Part shown: positions 18,692-29,470 of the stretch, one piece after another
Layout: every line of letters starts with the position of its first letter
How positions within the stretch are numbered: position 1 is the stretch's first letter
NCBI RefSeq assembly: GCF_017309075.1
Contig: NZ_JAEMGS010000001.1
Location: 62,001-126,000 of the forward strand
DNA length: 64,000 nt
Source of the DNA: Motiliproteus sp. SC1-56
Lineage (GTDB): Bacteria > Pseudomonadota > Gammaproteobacteria > Pseudomonadales > Balneatricaceae
Direction: 5' to 3'
Notes under the pieces: generated by a model
Seen by the model: only the letters and a program-made list of their open reading frames with translations
What the model was told of the DNA's origin: nothing
The model's database searches: none
Made by a program: the position numbers and the translations under genes

Positions 18692-19926
18692 TCGCCCCGT
18701 TCCACGGCTTCGGCACTGCGCCCGACCAGCTCGGTGTAGAGCTCGGGGTCAGTCGCCCCCTCGCTGCCGATCAGCAGGACCTGGCTGTTTTCATCCAGCC
18801 CCAGGGCCTCACGTAAAGAAGGTTGCTGAGCCGCCAGGATCACACCCGCAAGGCCCGCAACCGCTGATTCACCGGCCACGACCGGCCGCTCGCTGCACAA
18901 CGCGCCATTGGCCATCAGGCGCATGCAGTCCACCGCCGCCTGGTCGGTAACGGTCATGAAATCACTGGCACCCTCGCTGAGCACCTCCCAGGCCAGTAGC
19001 GAAACCTCGCCACAGGCCAGCCCCGCCATCAGGGTGTCAAGGTCGCCCTCGACCACGGTAGGAGCCCCTTGCTTGGCACTCTCATACAGGCAGGCCGCCA
19101 GATCAGGCTCCACCACCACGCAGTGGGGGCGCTCGGCGCCGTAGTGCAGCCAGGCCTGAGCCACCACCGCCGCGGCGAGGCCGCCCACTCCGCCTTGGAG
19201 GAATATATGGGTCGGTTTAACCCCTTCGGGTAACTGCTCGAACGCTTCCTGGGCCATCAGGGTGTAGCCCTGCATTACGTCACGGGGCACCTCCATGTAG
19301 CCGGGATAAGACGTGTCGGACACCACGAAGCGCCCCAGCTCTGCCGCATCGGCGGCGGCCTGGCGGACGGCGTCGTCGTAGTTCCCCGGCACACGCACCA
19401 CCTCGGCGCCGTAGGCGGCGATCGCGGCGCGACGCCCTTCGCTCACCGTGGCATGGATGTAGATCACGCAACCGCAGCCGAACAACTGGCAGCCCCAGGC
19501 CACCGAACGGCCATGGTTGCCGTCGGTGGCGCAGGTCACCACAATCGCTTTTAACGCCTCGGCGTACTGGCCGCTCAACAGTTCTTCGGTCGAAGGCACC
19601 GCGGCACAGACGCCCCGTGCCACCAGCTCCCGCTTGAGCAACCGGGCGACCGCGTAAGCACCGCCCAGCGCTTTGAAGCTGCCCAGCCCGAAGCGCCCCG
19701 CCTCGTCTTTGTACCAGATCCCGCCAAGCGCCAGCTGATCGGCCGCCCGGTCGAGTTCACACAGGGGGGTGACGGCATACCCCGGCCAGCGGCTGATCTC
19801 GCCCTTGGCGACCTCAAACCCCTCGGCATTGAGGACCGCCAGCTGGCGATCGCCGATGGCGCGACCCTTTATAACCTGGGCGTTATGAGCAAGCTGCACC
19901 GGGTATTGGCTATTTAACAGACTCAT
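18688..19926 (-). CDS. Diaminopropionate ammonia-lyase (PLP enzyme)
   Basis: 412-residue fold-type II PLP enzyme. The likely PLP lysine is Lys85 in GSFKALGGAYAV, with the phosphate-binding loop GGVGGLAAAV and CATDGNHGRSVAWG as further signatures. WYKDEAGRFGLGSFKALGG is diagnostic of the DAPAL group (E. coli YgeX). The enzyme converts 2,3-diaminopropionate to pyruvate and two ammonia; the E. coli and Salmonella enzymes accept both D and L forms. It lies between dctP (65 bp upstream) and the M20 hydrolase gene (4-bp overlap). In E. coli ygeX also sits beside an M20 hydrolase gene (ygeY). Confidence 0.92.
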   Translation of the reverse strand: MSLLNSQYPVQLAHNAQVIKGRAIGDRQLAVLNAEGFEVAKGEISRWPGYAVTPLCELDRAADQLALGGIWYKDEAGRFGLGSFKALGGAYAVARLLKRELVARGVCAAVPSTEELLSGQYAEALKAIVVTCATDGNHGRSVAWGCQLFGCGCVIYIHATVSEGRRAAIAAYGAEVVRVPGNYDDAVRQAAADAAELGRFVVSDTSYPGYMEVPRDVMQGYTLMAQEAFEQLPEGVKPTHIFLQGGVGGLAAAVVAQAWLHYGAERPHCVVVEPDLAACLYESAKQGAPTVVEGDLDTLMAGLACGEVSLLAWEVLSEGASDFMTVTDQAAVDCMRLMANGALCSERPVVAGESAVAGLAGVILAAQQPSLREALGLDENSQVLLIGSEGATDPELYTELVGRSAEAVERGE

Positions 19927-19950
19927 TCATTCATGTCCTAGGGTTGGCGG

Positions 19951-19966
19951 GCTACCCGAAGGTAGC
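19951..19966 (-). other. UUCG-tetraloop hairpin between dctP and the ammonia-lyase gene
   Basis: On the minus strand the RNA reads GCUACC-UUCG-GGUAGC, a 6-bp stem capped by the very stable UUCG loop, in the 65-bp gap after dctP. There is no U-tract, so it looks like an mRNA-stabilising or processing hairpin rather than a terminator. Confidence 0.55.
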
Positions 19967-19991
19967 GCCGCTACGCTCTGGAAAACCTGAC

Positions 19992-21023
19992 TTAGCTCTC
20001 AACCGCTTCGAGGAAAGCGTTCATCAGGGCCTCACCCTCTTCGCCGTACTTCTCGGCAATCACCTTCTTCACCACCGGCTGGGCCGCTTCGCGGAAGGCC
20101 TCGCGCTCGGCGGGGGTCGGTGAATACACCTTCATGCTCTTCTCCAGGGACGGCAGACCGCGCTCGGAGGCCTCGATGGCCCGGGCCATACCGCGACCGG
20201 CAACGATGGCGGAACGGGCGGCGTACTCCACCACGCTCTTTTCCGACTCGCTCAGACCGTCATAGAAATCGGCATTGATCGACCAGACATAGGGGGTGAA
20301 CAGGTGCCCGGTCAGGGTCAGGTGCTTTTGCACCTCGTTGAACTTGGCAAAGGAGATGATCGGCACCGGGTTCATCTGGCCGTCCGCCACGCCCGTTTGC
20401 AGCGCGGTATAGACCTCGGACCAGGCGATCGCCGCCGGCTGCCCGCCGATGGACTCGATCACCGCCTTGTGGGTGTCCAGCCCCATGGTACGGATCTTCA
20501 GCCCCTTCATGTCGGCCGGTGAGCGCACCTCGCGCTTGGAGTTGGTGATGGCAAAAAAGCCGCCGGAGTCACCGAAACCCAGTACTTTGATTCCGGTCTT
20601 GTCTTCGATATCGCCGGCCAGGCGCTTGCCGAAGGGTCCGTCAAACACCTTGTAGGTGGCGCTGATGTTGGGATAGGCAAAGGGCACGTCCAGCACCCCG
20701 ATCAGGGGGTAGGCACTGGCGAAGCCGCCCACCGAGTGGATGCCCGACTGCACCACGCCGGCCTTTACCTGCTGCACCACCTCCGCATCCTTACCCAGCT
20801 GGGAGTTGGGGAACAGCTGCACTTTGACCTCGCCATTGGTGCCGGACTCCACCAGGCTCTTGAACACGCTGGCCATCGCGCCGGTAGGGTTGTCAAAGGG
20901 GTCGTTGTTGTTCAGGTGGTGCAGCTTCAGCACCTTTTCAGCGTGCGCCATCGGGGCAGCCAGCAGACCGGCAGCCAGACCCAACGTCATTGAAGCCGAT
21001 ACGATTTTCTTCATCAATTTCAT
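19992..21023 (-). CDS. TRAP transporter periplasmic substrate-binding protein (DctP family)
   Basis: 343-residue extracytoplasmic solute receptor. A signal peptide (MKLMKKIVSASMTLGLAAGL, cut near AHA-E) is followed by the DctP fold, with FPNSQLGKDAEVVQQVKAGV and LKIRTMGLDTHKAVIESIGG; the conserved arginine of KIRTMG normally binds the carboxylate of the ligand. This implies a carboxylate-bearing substrate. I chose the ATG at 21023, with GGAG 8 nt upstream, over a TTG seven codons earlier. It lies between the large permease gene and the ammonia-lyase gene, so the ligand is probably the substrate of those enzymes. Confidence 0.93.
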   Translation of the reverse strand: MKLMKKIVSASMTLGLAAGLLAAPMAHAEKVLKLHHLNNNDPFDNPTGAMASVFKSLVESGTNGEVKVQLFPNSQLGKDAEVVQQVKAGVVQSGIHSVGGFASAYPLIGVLDVPFAYPNISATYKVFDGPFGKRLAGDIEDKTGIKVLGFGDSGGFFAITNSKREVRSPADMKGLKIRTMGLDTHKAVIESIGGQPAAIAWSEVYTALQTGVADGQMNPVPIISFAKFNEVQKHLTLTGHLFTPYVWSINADFYDGLSESEKSVVEYAARSAIVAGRGMARAIEASERGLPSLEKSMKVYSPTPAEREAFREAAQPVVKKVIAEKYGEEGEALMNAFLEAVES

Positions 21024-21051
21024 AGGTATTTCTCCAGTTAACAAAAGGTAC

Positions 21052-22332
21052 TTACATGCCCAACAGGCGGGGAATCATTAAGGTGAGGTCACTCCAGAAG
21101 GCGATCAGGACCAGGACGCCAAACTGAACCAGCAGGAACGGCCAGAGCGCCACGCTGATGCGTTCGATCTTCTCCCCGGTTACCGACGAGAGAACAAACA
21201 GGCAGGCGCCGACCGGGGGCGTCATCAGCGAGATATTGAGGGCCAGGATGATCATGATGCCGGCGTGGATCGGATCCATACCGATGGCAACCGTCAGCGG
21301 CACCAGCACCGGCGCCAGAATGATCAGCACCGCGTTGATATCCATGAACATGCCGATACCGATCAGCAGCATCAGAATCATCAGCGTCACCATCGCCGGA
21401 TCTTCCGAGATCGCGAGGAAGCCCTCGGCCACCATCTGTGGAATCTGGTTGAAGGTCATCCACCAGCCGAGGATGGATGCCGAGGCGATGATCAGGAACA
21501 CGATACCGGTAATCTTGGCGGTGCGGATCAGCATCTCCTGCAGGTCCTGCCAAGTGATGGAGCGGTAGATGCCGGCGCCTACGATCAGCGCGTAGAGCAC
21601 CGCCACCGCCGCCGCCTCGGTGGGGGTGACGATGCCGCCGATGATGCCGCCCAGGATGATCACCGGCATGATGATCGCCAAGAGGCTGGAGCGGAAGCTC
21701 ACCAGGATCAGTCGCAGGCTCGGGCGCTGCTCACCCTTGGGCAGCTTCCAGCGACGCCCGAACGCCGCGATCAGCGCCATGCAGGTCAGGGCGATCAGCA
21801 GGCCGGGCAGAATACCGGCGGCAAACAGGCCGGAGATGGAGACCCCCATCAAGGAGCCGTAGATGACCATCAGGTTAGAAGGGGGGATGGTCGGGCCAAT
21901 GATGGAGCCCGCCGCTGTCACCGCGCAGGCAAAGGGGCGGCTGTAGCCCTTCTTGACCATGGCCGGGACCAGGGTGTTGCCGAACGCGGCCGCATCCGAC
22001 ACCGCCGCGCCGGTCATCCCGGCAAACAGCACCGAGGCCAGCATATTGGACTGGGCCAGGCCCCCGCGCAGGTAGCCCACCAGGGCATCGGCAAAGGCGA
22101 TCAGGCGCAGGGTGATCCCCGAGCGGTTCATGATTTCACCGGCCAGGATAAAAAAGGGCATGGCCATGAAGGTGAACAGGTCGAGCCCTTCAAAGAAGCG
22201 CTTGGGCCCCATTTCGAGGAAGTTGCTGCCGCCCAGCTGGAACAGGCCGATGGTGCCGGCAATGCCCAATACATAGCCGATCGGCATGCCGACCAGCATC
22301 AGTCCGAAGAAACAGATGGCCACCGTGATCAT
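21052..22332 (-). CDS. TRAP transporter large permease (DctM family)
   Basis: 426-residue membrane protein, the standard length for DctM. Signatures include FFILAGEIMNRSGITLRLIAF, GMTGAAVSDAAAFGNTLVPA and GGIVTPTEAAAVAVLYALIV; the last is the hallmark TPTEAAA motif. It forms the Na+-driven transport pathway with the small permease, fed by the DctP protein. The ATG overlaps the small-permease stop codon (4 bp). It is the second gene of a six-gene operon running from 22886 down to 16501. Confidence 0.94.
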   Translation of the reverse strand: MITVAICFFGLMLVGMPIGYVLGIAGTIGLFQLGGSNFLEMGPKRFFEGLDLFTFMAMPFFILAGEIMNRSGITLRLIAFADALVGYLRGGLAQSNMLASVLFAGMTGAAVSDAAAFGNTLVPAMVKKGYSRPFACAVTAAGSIIGPTIPPSNLMVIYGSLMGVSISGLFAAGILPGLLIALTCMALIAAFGRRWKLPKGEQRPSLRLILVSFRSSLLAIIMPVIILGGIIGGIVTPTEAAAVAVLYALIVGAGIYRSITWQDLQEMLIRTAKITGIVFLIIASASILGWWMTFNQIPQMVAEGFLAISEDPAMVTLMILMLLIGIGMFMDINAVLIILAPVLVPLTVAIGMDPIHAGIMIILALNISLMTPPVGACLFVLSSVTGEKIERISVALWPFLLVQFGVLVLIAFWSDLTLMIPRLLGM

Positions 22333-22886
22333 GATGCCGCCTCCGTGCCGTCAATCGCTTCGTGGGTTTCAGCGGCCAGCGCTTGAGGCGAAACGCTCAG
22401 CATCGACGCCACCAGCTGGATCAAGGTTAAAGCCGAGGAAACCGGTACCGCGGCGAAAGGCAGCATCATCGTCATACCAAAAATGGTGGCGTATTGGTGC
22501 GCCCCAGAAGAGGTCATGCGCAGTCCGTAGACCGTCAGGTAGATAAAGAAGCCCACGGCCAGCACGTCGGTCAGCACGCGCAGGGCCCGTTGCGGCGAAG
22601 CTGGCAGGCGGCTTATCAGGGTTTCAAAGCCGATGTGTTCCCGGTAGCGGGCGCTACAGGAGACCGCCAGCAGCGCCGCCCAGATCATCAGGTAACGGGC
22701 GGCTTCTTCGGTCCAGGTTACCCCGGTTTCCAAGAAGTACCGGTTGACGATCCCGAACCAGACGATCAGCACCATGGCCCCAAGCAAGGCCGCACAACAG
22801 CGCTCAACCACCCAGTTGATTTTGTGACTGACCTGAATAAAGCGCACAGAAAACCGGTTCTGCTGCGCAACGTCGCTCGCTGCCAT
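22329..22886 (-). CDS. TRAP transporter small permease (DctQ family)
   Basis: 185-residue four-helix membrane protein: LLGAMVLIVWFGIVNRYFLE, TEEAARYLMIWAALLAVSCS, REHIGFETLISRLP, and TMMLPFAAVPVSSALTLIQL. The FxxxxW-TEEAxRYLMIW pattern is typical for DctQ. It is the promoter-proximal gene of the operon, with an AGAGG ribosome site close to the ATG. The upstream 157 bp contain the regulatory palindromes shared with the divergent rpiR-type gene. Confidence 0.92.
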   Translation of the reverse strand: MAASDVAQQNRFSVRFIQVSHKINWVVERCCAALLGAMVLIVWFGIVNRYFLETGVTWTEEAARYLMIWAALLAVSCSARYREHIGFETLISRLPASPQRALRVLTDVLAVGFFIYLTVYGLRMTSSGAHQYATIFGMTMMLPFAAVPVSSALTLIQLVASMLSVSPQALAAETHEAIDGTEAAS

Positions 22887-22901
22887 AACGCCTCTTCTTA
22901 A

Positions 22902-23020
22902 TGAAATTGAGGTTTCTTTTTCAGTTGATACTGAAACAGAGGTTTCAGTCTGTCAACACGAAAGTGAAATTTTGGTTTCATTTTTTTAAATAAATGAGCG
23001 AAAATGATACTCGTGTTTCA
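22902..23020. promoter_or_regulatory. Four palindromic operator candidates between the TRAP operon and the RpiR gene
   Basis: The pattern TGAAAY-N4-GTTTCA occurs at 22902-22917 (last base T), 22932-22947 (perfect arms), 22965-22980 (one arm T for C) and 23005-23020 (TGATAC arm). Centres are 30, 33 and 40 bp apart, so the first three lie near the same DNA face. These are the only repeats of this kind I see in the window. They are the natural candidates for binding by the adjacent RpiR-family regulator. Confidence 0.7.
22951..22956 (-). promoter_or_regulatory. -35 element of the TRAP/carbamoylase operon
   Basis: TTGACA on the minus strand is a perfect -35 consensus, 65 bp upstream of the small-permease ATG. 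The palindrome at 22932-22947 fills the spacer and reaches the expected -10 area, so a bound repressor would block this promoter. The -10 itself is poor (CAGTAT at 17 bp; TATCAA at 20 bp). Confidence 0.45.
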
Positions 23021-23043
23021 TTTGCAGCAGAGGTCAGGCGAGC

Positions 23044-23967
23044 GTGCAGGAACCCAAACCCCTCGATACCCGCATTCAGGAGTGCTATGAGGAGCTCCCC
23101 CCGGCAGAGCGCAGGCTGGGTGATTTGCTGTTGAGCTTTCCCGGCGATATCGCCAACTACTCGGCCACCGAGCTGGCGGACCTGGCGGGCACCTCCAAGG
23201 CCGCCGCAACCCGCTTTTTCCGTCGCCTGGGCTACAAGGACTTCAATGAGGCCCGACTGCAGATCCGCGAGGCCCAGCGCTGGGGATCGCCGCTCTACCA
23301 GCAGCACGACAGCACCAGCACCAGCCCCTTCAACCGCAGCCAGGTGGTGAGCGCCCACCTTGAGCGGGAGACGGTCAACCTGCAGCGCACCCTGGAGGCG
23401 CTCAACCCCGACACCCTGCGGGCCATCGCCGGTCAGCTCACCCGCCAGCGCCGGGTCGCGGTAATCGGGTTTCGCAATAGCCGCTTTCTGGCGAGTTATT
23501 TCCACCGCCAGCTGAGCCTGCTGCGCCCGAACGTCTCGCTGCTACCGGCGGCCGGACAGACCGTCGCCGAGGATCTCGTCGACTTTGGCCGCGAGGATTT
23601 GCTGGTGGTGGTGGCCATGCGCCGCCGGATCCCCAAGGTCCGCGAGCTGATGAGCTTGGCGAAGAAACGACAGGTGCCCTGCGTATTGATCGCAGACCCC
23701 TCGGCCAACGAACTGCAAGAGCTGGCCCAGTGGAGCCTCCGCTGCCACGTTCACAGCAGTTCGCTGTTCGACTCCTACAGCAGCGTCAGCAGCGTCATCA
23801 CCCTGCTGGTGAACCTGACAATGTGTGAGGACCTGGAGAACAGCCATCGCCGCCTGCGCGAGATCGAGCAGCTCCATGAAGAGGTCGGAGAGTTGAAAGT
23901 GGCGGGGGTACACCCCTCTCTACCCAGCAACCTGCTGGAAGGGTTGGAGAAGCAGATCAGCAAGTAG
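23044..23967 (+). CDS. RpiR/MurR-family transcriptional regulator with SIS domain
   Basis: 307-residue regulator. The N-terminal helix-turn-helix covers about residues 15-85: LPPAERRLGDLLLSFP, YSATELADLAGTSKAAATRF (recognition helix) and FRRLGYKDFNEAR. The C-terminal SIS (sugar isomerase) domain begins near residue 125 with VAVIGFRNSRFLASYFHRQL and normally binds a small phosphorylated or carboxylated effector. The start is a GTG at 23044. It is divergent from the TRAP/diaminopropionate operon and shares its 157-bp control region, so it is very probably the local regulator. The effector is unknown. A strong bidirectional terminator follows. Confidence 0.9.
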   Translation: MQEPKPLDTRIQECYEELPPAERRLGDLLLSFPGDIANYSATELADLAGTSKAAATRFFRRLGYKDFNEARLQIREAQRWGSPLYQQHDSTSTSPFNRSQVVSAHLERETVNLQRTLEALNPDTLRAIAGQLTRQRRVAVIGFRNSRFLASYFHRQLSLLRPNVSLLPAAGQTVAEDLVDFGREDLLVVVAMRRRIPKVRELMSLAKKRQVPCVLIADPSANELQELAQWSLRCHVHSSSLFDSYSSVSSVITLLVNLTMCEDLENSHRRLREIEQLHEEVGELKVAGVHPSLPSNLLEGLEKQISK

Positions 23968-23996
23968 AGAATCTGGCTGGCGACGCGGCGTCGCGC

Positions 23997-24040
23997 CCAG
24001 GATAAAAAAAGAGCCCCGAGGGGCTCTTTTTTTATCCTGG
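23997..24040. terminator. Long bidirectional intrinsic terminator
   Basis: Perfect 21-bp arms (starting CCAGGATAAAAAAAGAGCCCC) separated by only GA, giving a palindrome of 44 bp. It has a GC core, an A7 tract on one side and a T7 tract on the other. It lies between the convergent RpiR and PAS-GGDEF-EAL genes and should stop transcription from both sides. Confidence 0.93.
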
Positions 24041-24057
24041 CGTATTGGGTTCCGGAC

Positions 24058-26612
<2,555 letters not shown>

Positions 26613-26616
<4 letters not shown>

Positions 26617-27611
26617 GGCGACACTCCCGGGTGACTTCCCGTCAGGGTATGGAGGAAGTCGACCAGCAGCTGCACCTGGGCCGGCTCGGGCTTGAGCCCC
26701 AGTTGATGTTCGATCATCTCCTCGACGGCCCCTTCCAGCGTGTCGGCGGAGCCGTCGTGAAAATAGGGTGCGCTCTGCGCCACGTTGCGCAGGCTAGGTA
26801 CGCGGAAGACGTTGCGGTCGCTCTCCTCGGCCGTCACGTAGAACCGACCAAGGTCCTTCAGACGCGCCTTCACCCCCTCTTCACCCTCGTGGCGGTAGAT
26901 ATAGAACTCTTCAAAGAAGTTGGTACCCAACATGACCCCGTGGTGGCAGGAGGCACAGCCGATCTCTTTGAACAGCTCGTAACCCTCCCGCTCCCGGGGA
27001 GAGAGCGCCTCCACCTCGCCGCGCAGAAAGCGGTCGAAGCGGGCATTGGGGGCATTCAGCCCCTTGAGAAAGGCGCCAAGCACTTCCACCACCCGCTGCT
27101 GATCGGGCGGGCCGCCGTAAATGGCCTCGAATTCATCGCCATAGGCAGCGAGCAATCGCAGAATGACCTGGTCCCAGGCCAGGTTCATCTTGTCCAGGGC
27201 GGGAAAGGACGCTTCCAGCAGGTCGTCGAGGCTGCGGTACTGGCCATCCCAGTTCCACCAGTAGGCCAGGGCCACGTTGTAGAGCAGCGGCACGCTGCGG
27301 TCGTGGTCGCCCATCAGCTCGGATGCCTGGTGAAGCTCCTCCCCTTCCTTCAGCGGCGGCAGCGCGTGGCAGGTGGCACAGCTGGTCTGCTGATCTTTCG
27401 ACAGCCGCGGGTTGAAGAATATTTTCCGCCCCAGGGCCTGCTTGCGCGGCTCTACCTCGACGATGGTGGGAACGGGGCGCGCGGGCTCGGCATTCAGGCT
27501 CAGGACCAGCGCCGGCTCGGCGGCCAGGGCGCCCCGGGCGGCGAGCCCCAGGCTCAGCATAAGCAGCACCTTGGCCAGAAGGCCCGGGCCAGACTGGGTC
27601 AAACAGCGCAT
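26613..27611 (-). CDS. Di-heme cytochrome c peroxidase family protein
   Basis: 332-residue periplasmic protein of the CcpA/MauG family. The signal peptide (about residues 12-31) is followed by two c-type heme sites: CATCH at residues 78-82 and CASCH in IGCASCHHGVMLGT. Other family phrases are GRKIFFNPRLSKDQQTSC, FRVPSLRNVAQSAPYFHDG and LEGAVEEMIEHQLG. It would reduce hydrogen peroxide using electrons from small cytochromes, or act as a MauG-like oxidase. Its start lies 13 bp inside the upstream cyclase gene and its stop overlaps the downstream GGDEF-EAL gene, so all three are translated from one transcript. Confidence 0.9.
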
Positions 27612-29284
27612 ACGCGGTTTCTGCCCTCCTCCTTCGCTTGGTAAAGGGCGCCGTCGGCCAGCTCCACAAAGGTGTCCGCGTCCTGCACGTCCACGTAGGG
27701 ATAGCTGGCCACCCCGATACTGATGGTGACCTGCAGGTCGTCGGTGCGGGACTCCTCCATCATTCTACGGAGGCGTTCGGCCGTAGTGAGCGCTCCCTTA
27801 CGAGACGTATTGGTCAGGATCACAACAAACTCCTCACCACCGTAACGGCAGGGAATATCCACCTCCCGAATGGCCTCGCGCATGACCCGGGCCACGGTCT
27901 GCAGAACCCGGTCGCCCTGGTCGTGACCGTAGGTATCATTGAATTTTTTGAAGTGGTCCACATCGAACATCAAAATCGACAGATCCAGCTTGTAACGTCG
28001 CGCGCGCTTGAGCTCCTGGGCCAGGGTCTCATCGAGGTAGCGGCGGTTAAAGAGCTTGGTCAGGCCGTCGGTGGTGGACAGTTCGATCAGCTTACGCTCG
28101 AGCTTCTTCTCCTCGGTGACGTTGCGCAGCAGCACGGACGAACCGATCACCTGCCCTTGGGAGTCCACAATGCTGGAGGCCAGCATCTGCAGAATCAGAT
28201 CCTTGTACTCGATGAGCACCGGCTCCTGCGTTTCATCCTCGCCGTGCAGGTTCTGCTTGATCAGCTCGGGGTCGTCGAGAATGTAGAGGAAGCCGTCCTT
28301 GCGGATTGCCTCGGCACTCTTGCCCAGCAGGCTCTCCGCCGCCGGGTTGACCAGCACCACGTTACCGCTGCTGTCGGTGACCACAATCCCCTCCAGGGAG
28401 CTGAGAATCACGGTGTTGAGCTTGTCCTGCTCGCTCTTGATTCCCTTGTAGGAGTTGAGCACTTCACGGGACATGTGGTTGAAGCTGCGGGCCATCCGCG
28501 ACAGTTCGTCGCGACCGATAATCGGCACCACCTGGTCCAGGTCGCCGCGGCTGACTTCCAACATGGCGTCGGTGAGCTTGTTGATCGGAGCCACCACCGA
28601 GCGCCGGATCAGCAGGCTGGTGACGATAAACACCAGCACCAGCATCACCACCAGCACCATCAGCGACTGGTACCGGGTGGCTTTGATGTCATCCCGTATG
28701 GGCGCCAGGGAGGTGGTCAGTTTGAGCACACCGCGCACCGCATGATCCCCGCCGTGACAGCGGTGGCAGTCTTTGCTGTTGGGGATGGGGGCCAGGAAGG
28801 TGAGCAGCTCGGAATTGTCAGCGTCGGTTTCGTAGTAGGAAACCTGGCGGCGGGTATCCAGCACCTGTTGCAGGTTGGGGTCGCGGGGCGGCAGCACCTG
28901 GTGGATACGGGTGTTGTCCTTGGGGTCGAAGTCCTCCTCCCCCAGCCGGTTGTTGACCGAGGTCACCGTACTGTTATCGAGAAAGGCCTCTTTGCCGTTG
29001 GTCCGCATGATCACGAAATCGACCACCTCGGGCACGTTCCTGAGGCGGGCCGCGAAACTGTGGGCGATGTCGGCGTAACCGGCGAGCATCACCGACTGCA
29101 AGCCTTCACTGACGCTCTCGGTCAGCTTGGTCATGGTGCGCTCGTTCTGGGCCAGGATGCTTTTTTCTTGATTGTAGGTATAGAACGCGATCATCGACAG
29201 CATGGCCAAGCTGGCCACGATGCCAAACACGGTGATGATCTTATGCCCTATATGCTTGAACATACCGGCCCGAATTGAATCCAT
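27599..29284 (-). CDS. Diguanylate cyclase with periplasmic c-type heme motif, HAMP and PAS
   Basis: 561-residue membrane sensor. Transmembrane helix 1 is at about residues 15-36. The periplasmic domain has a single heme-binding motif CHRCH at residues 173-177, in the style of heme-bearing sensor (DUF3365/Tll0287-like) domains. Helix 2 (LMVLVVMLVLVFIVTSLLI) leads into HAMP, then PAS (LEGIVVTDSSGNVVLVNPAA), and GGDEF with YGGEEFVVIL. It therefore probably makes c-di-GMP in response to redox state, NO, CO or peroxide sensed at the heme. It is the first gene of an overlapping operon with the cytochrome c peroxidase and the GGDEF-EAL protein. Confidence 0.9.
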   Translation of the reverse strand: MDSIRAGMFKHIGHKIITVFGIVASLAMLSMIAFYTYNQEKSILAQNERTMTKLTESVSEGLQSVMLAGYADIAHSFAARLRNVPEVVDFVIMRTNGKEAFLDNSTVTSVNNRLGEEDFDPKDNTRIHQVLPPRDPNLQQVLDTRRQVSYYETDADNSELLTFLAPIPNSKDCHRCHGGDHAVRGVLKLTTSLAPIRDDIKATRYQSLMVLVVMLVLVFIVTSLLIRRSVVAPINKLTDAMLEVSRGDLDQVVPIIGRDELSRMARSFNHMSREVLNSYKGIKSEQDKLNTVILSSLEGIVVTDSSGNVVLVNPAAESLLGKSAEAIRKDGFLYILDDPELIKQNLHGEDETQEPVLIEYKDLILQMLASSIVDSQGQVIGSSVLLRNVTEEKKLERKLIELSTTDGLTKLFNRRYLDETLAQELKRARRYKLDLSILMFDVDHFKKFNDTYGHDQGDRVLQTVARVMREAIREVDIPCRYGGEEFVVILTNTSRKGALTTAERLRRMMEESRTDDLQVTISIGVASYPYVDVQDADTFVELADGALYQAKEEGRNRVCAV

Positions 29285-29470
29285 GCACTGCTCTGGACAG
29301 GCGCAGGACGGGGTGCCCTCGCGCGCAATCAGACCATGCTAATCAACTGCTACAGCCCAATGCAAGCAACTCCGGAGTGCGCACCCCGCCAATTGATCTA
29401 CGGCAACAAAAACGGTTAGATAGGCCCCTGACCCGCGGTAACCCAGATCCAGCAGAGGGCCTTCGCACCC

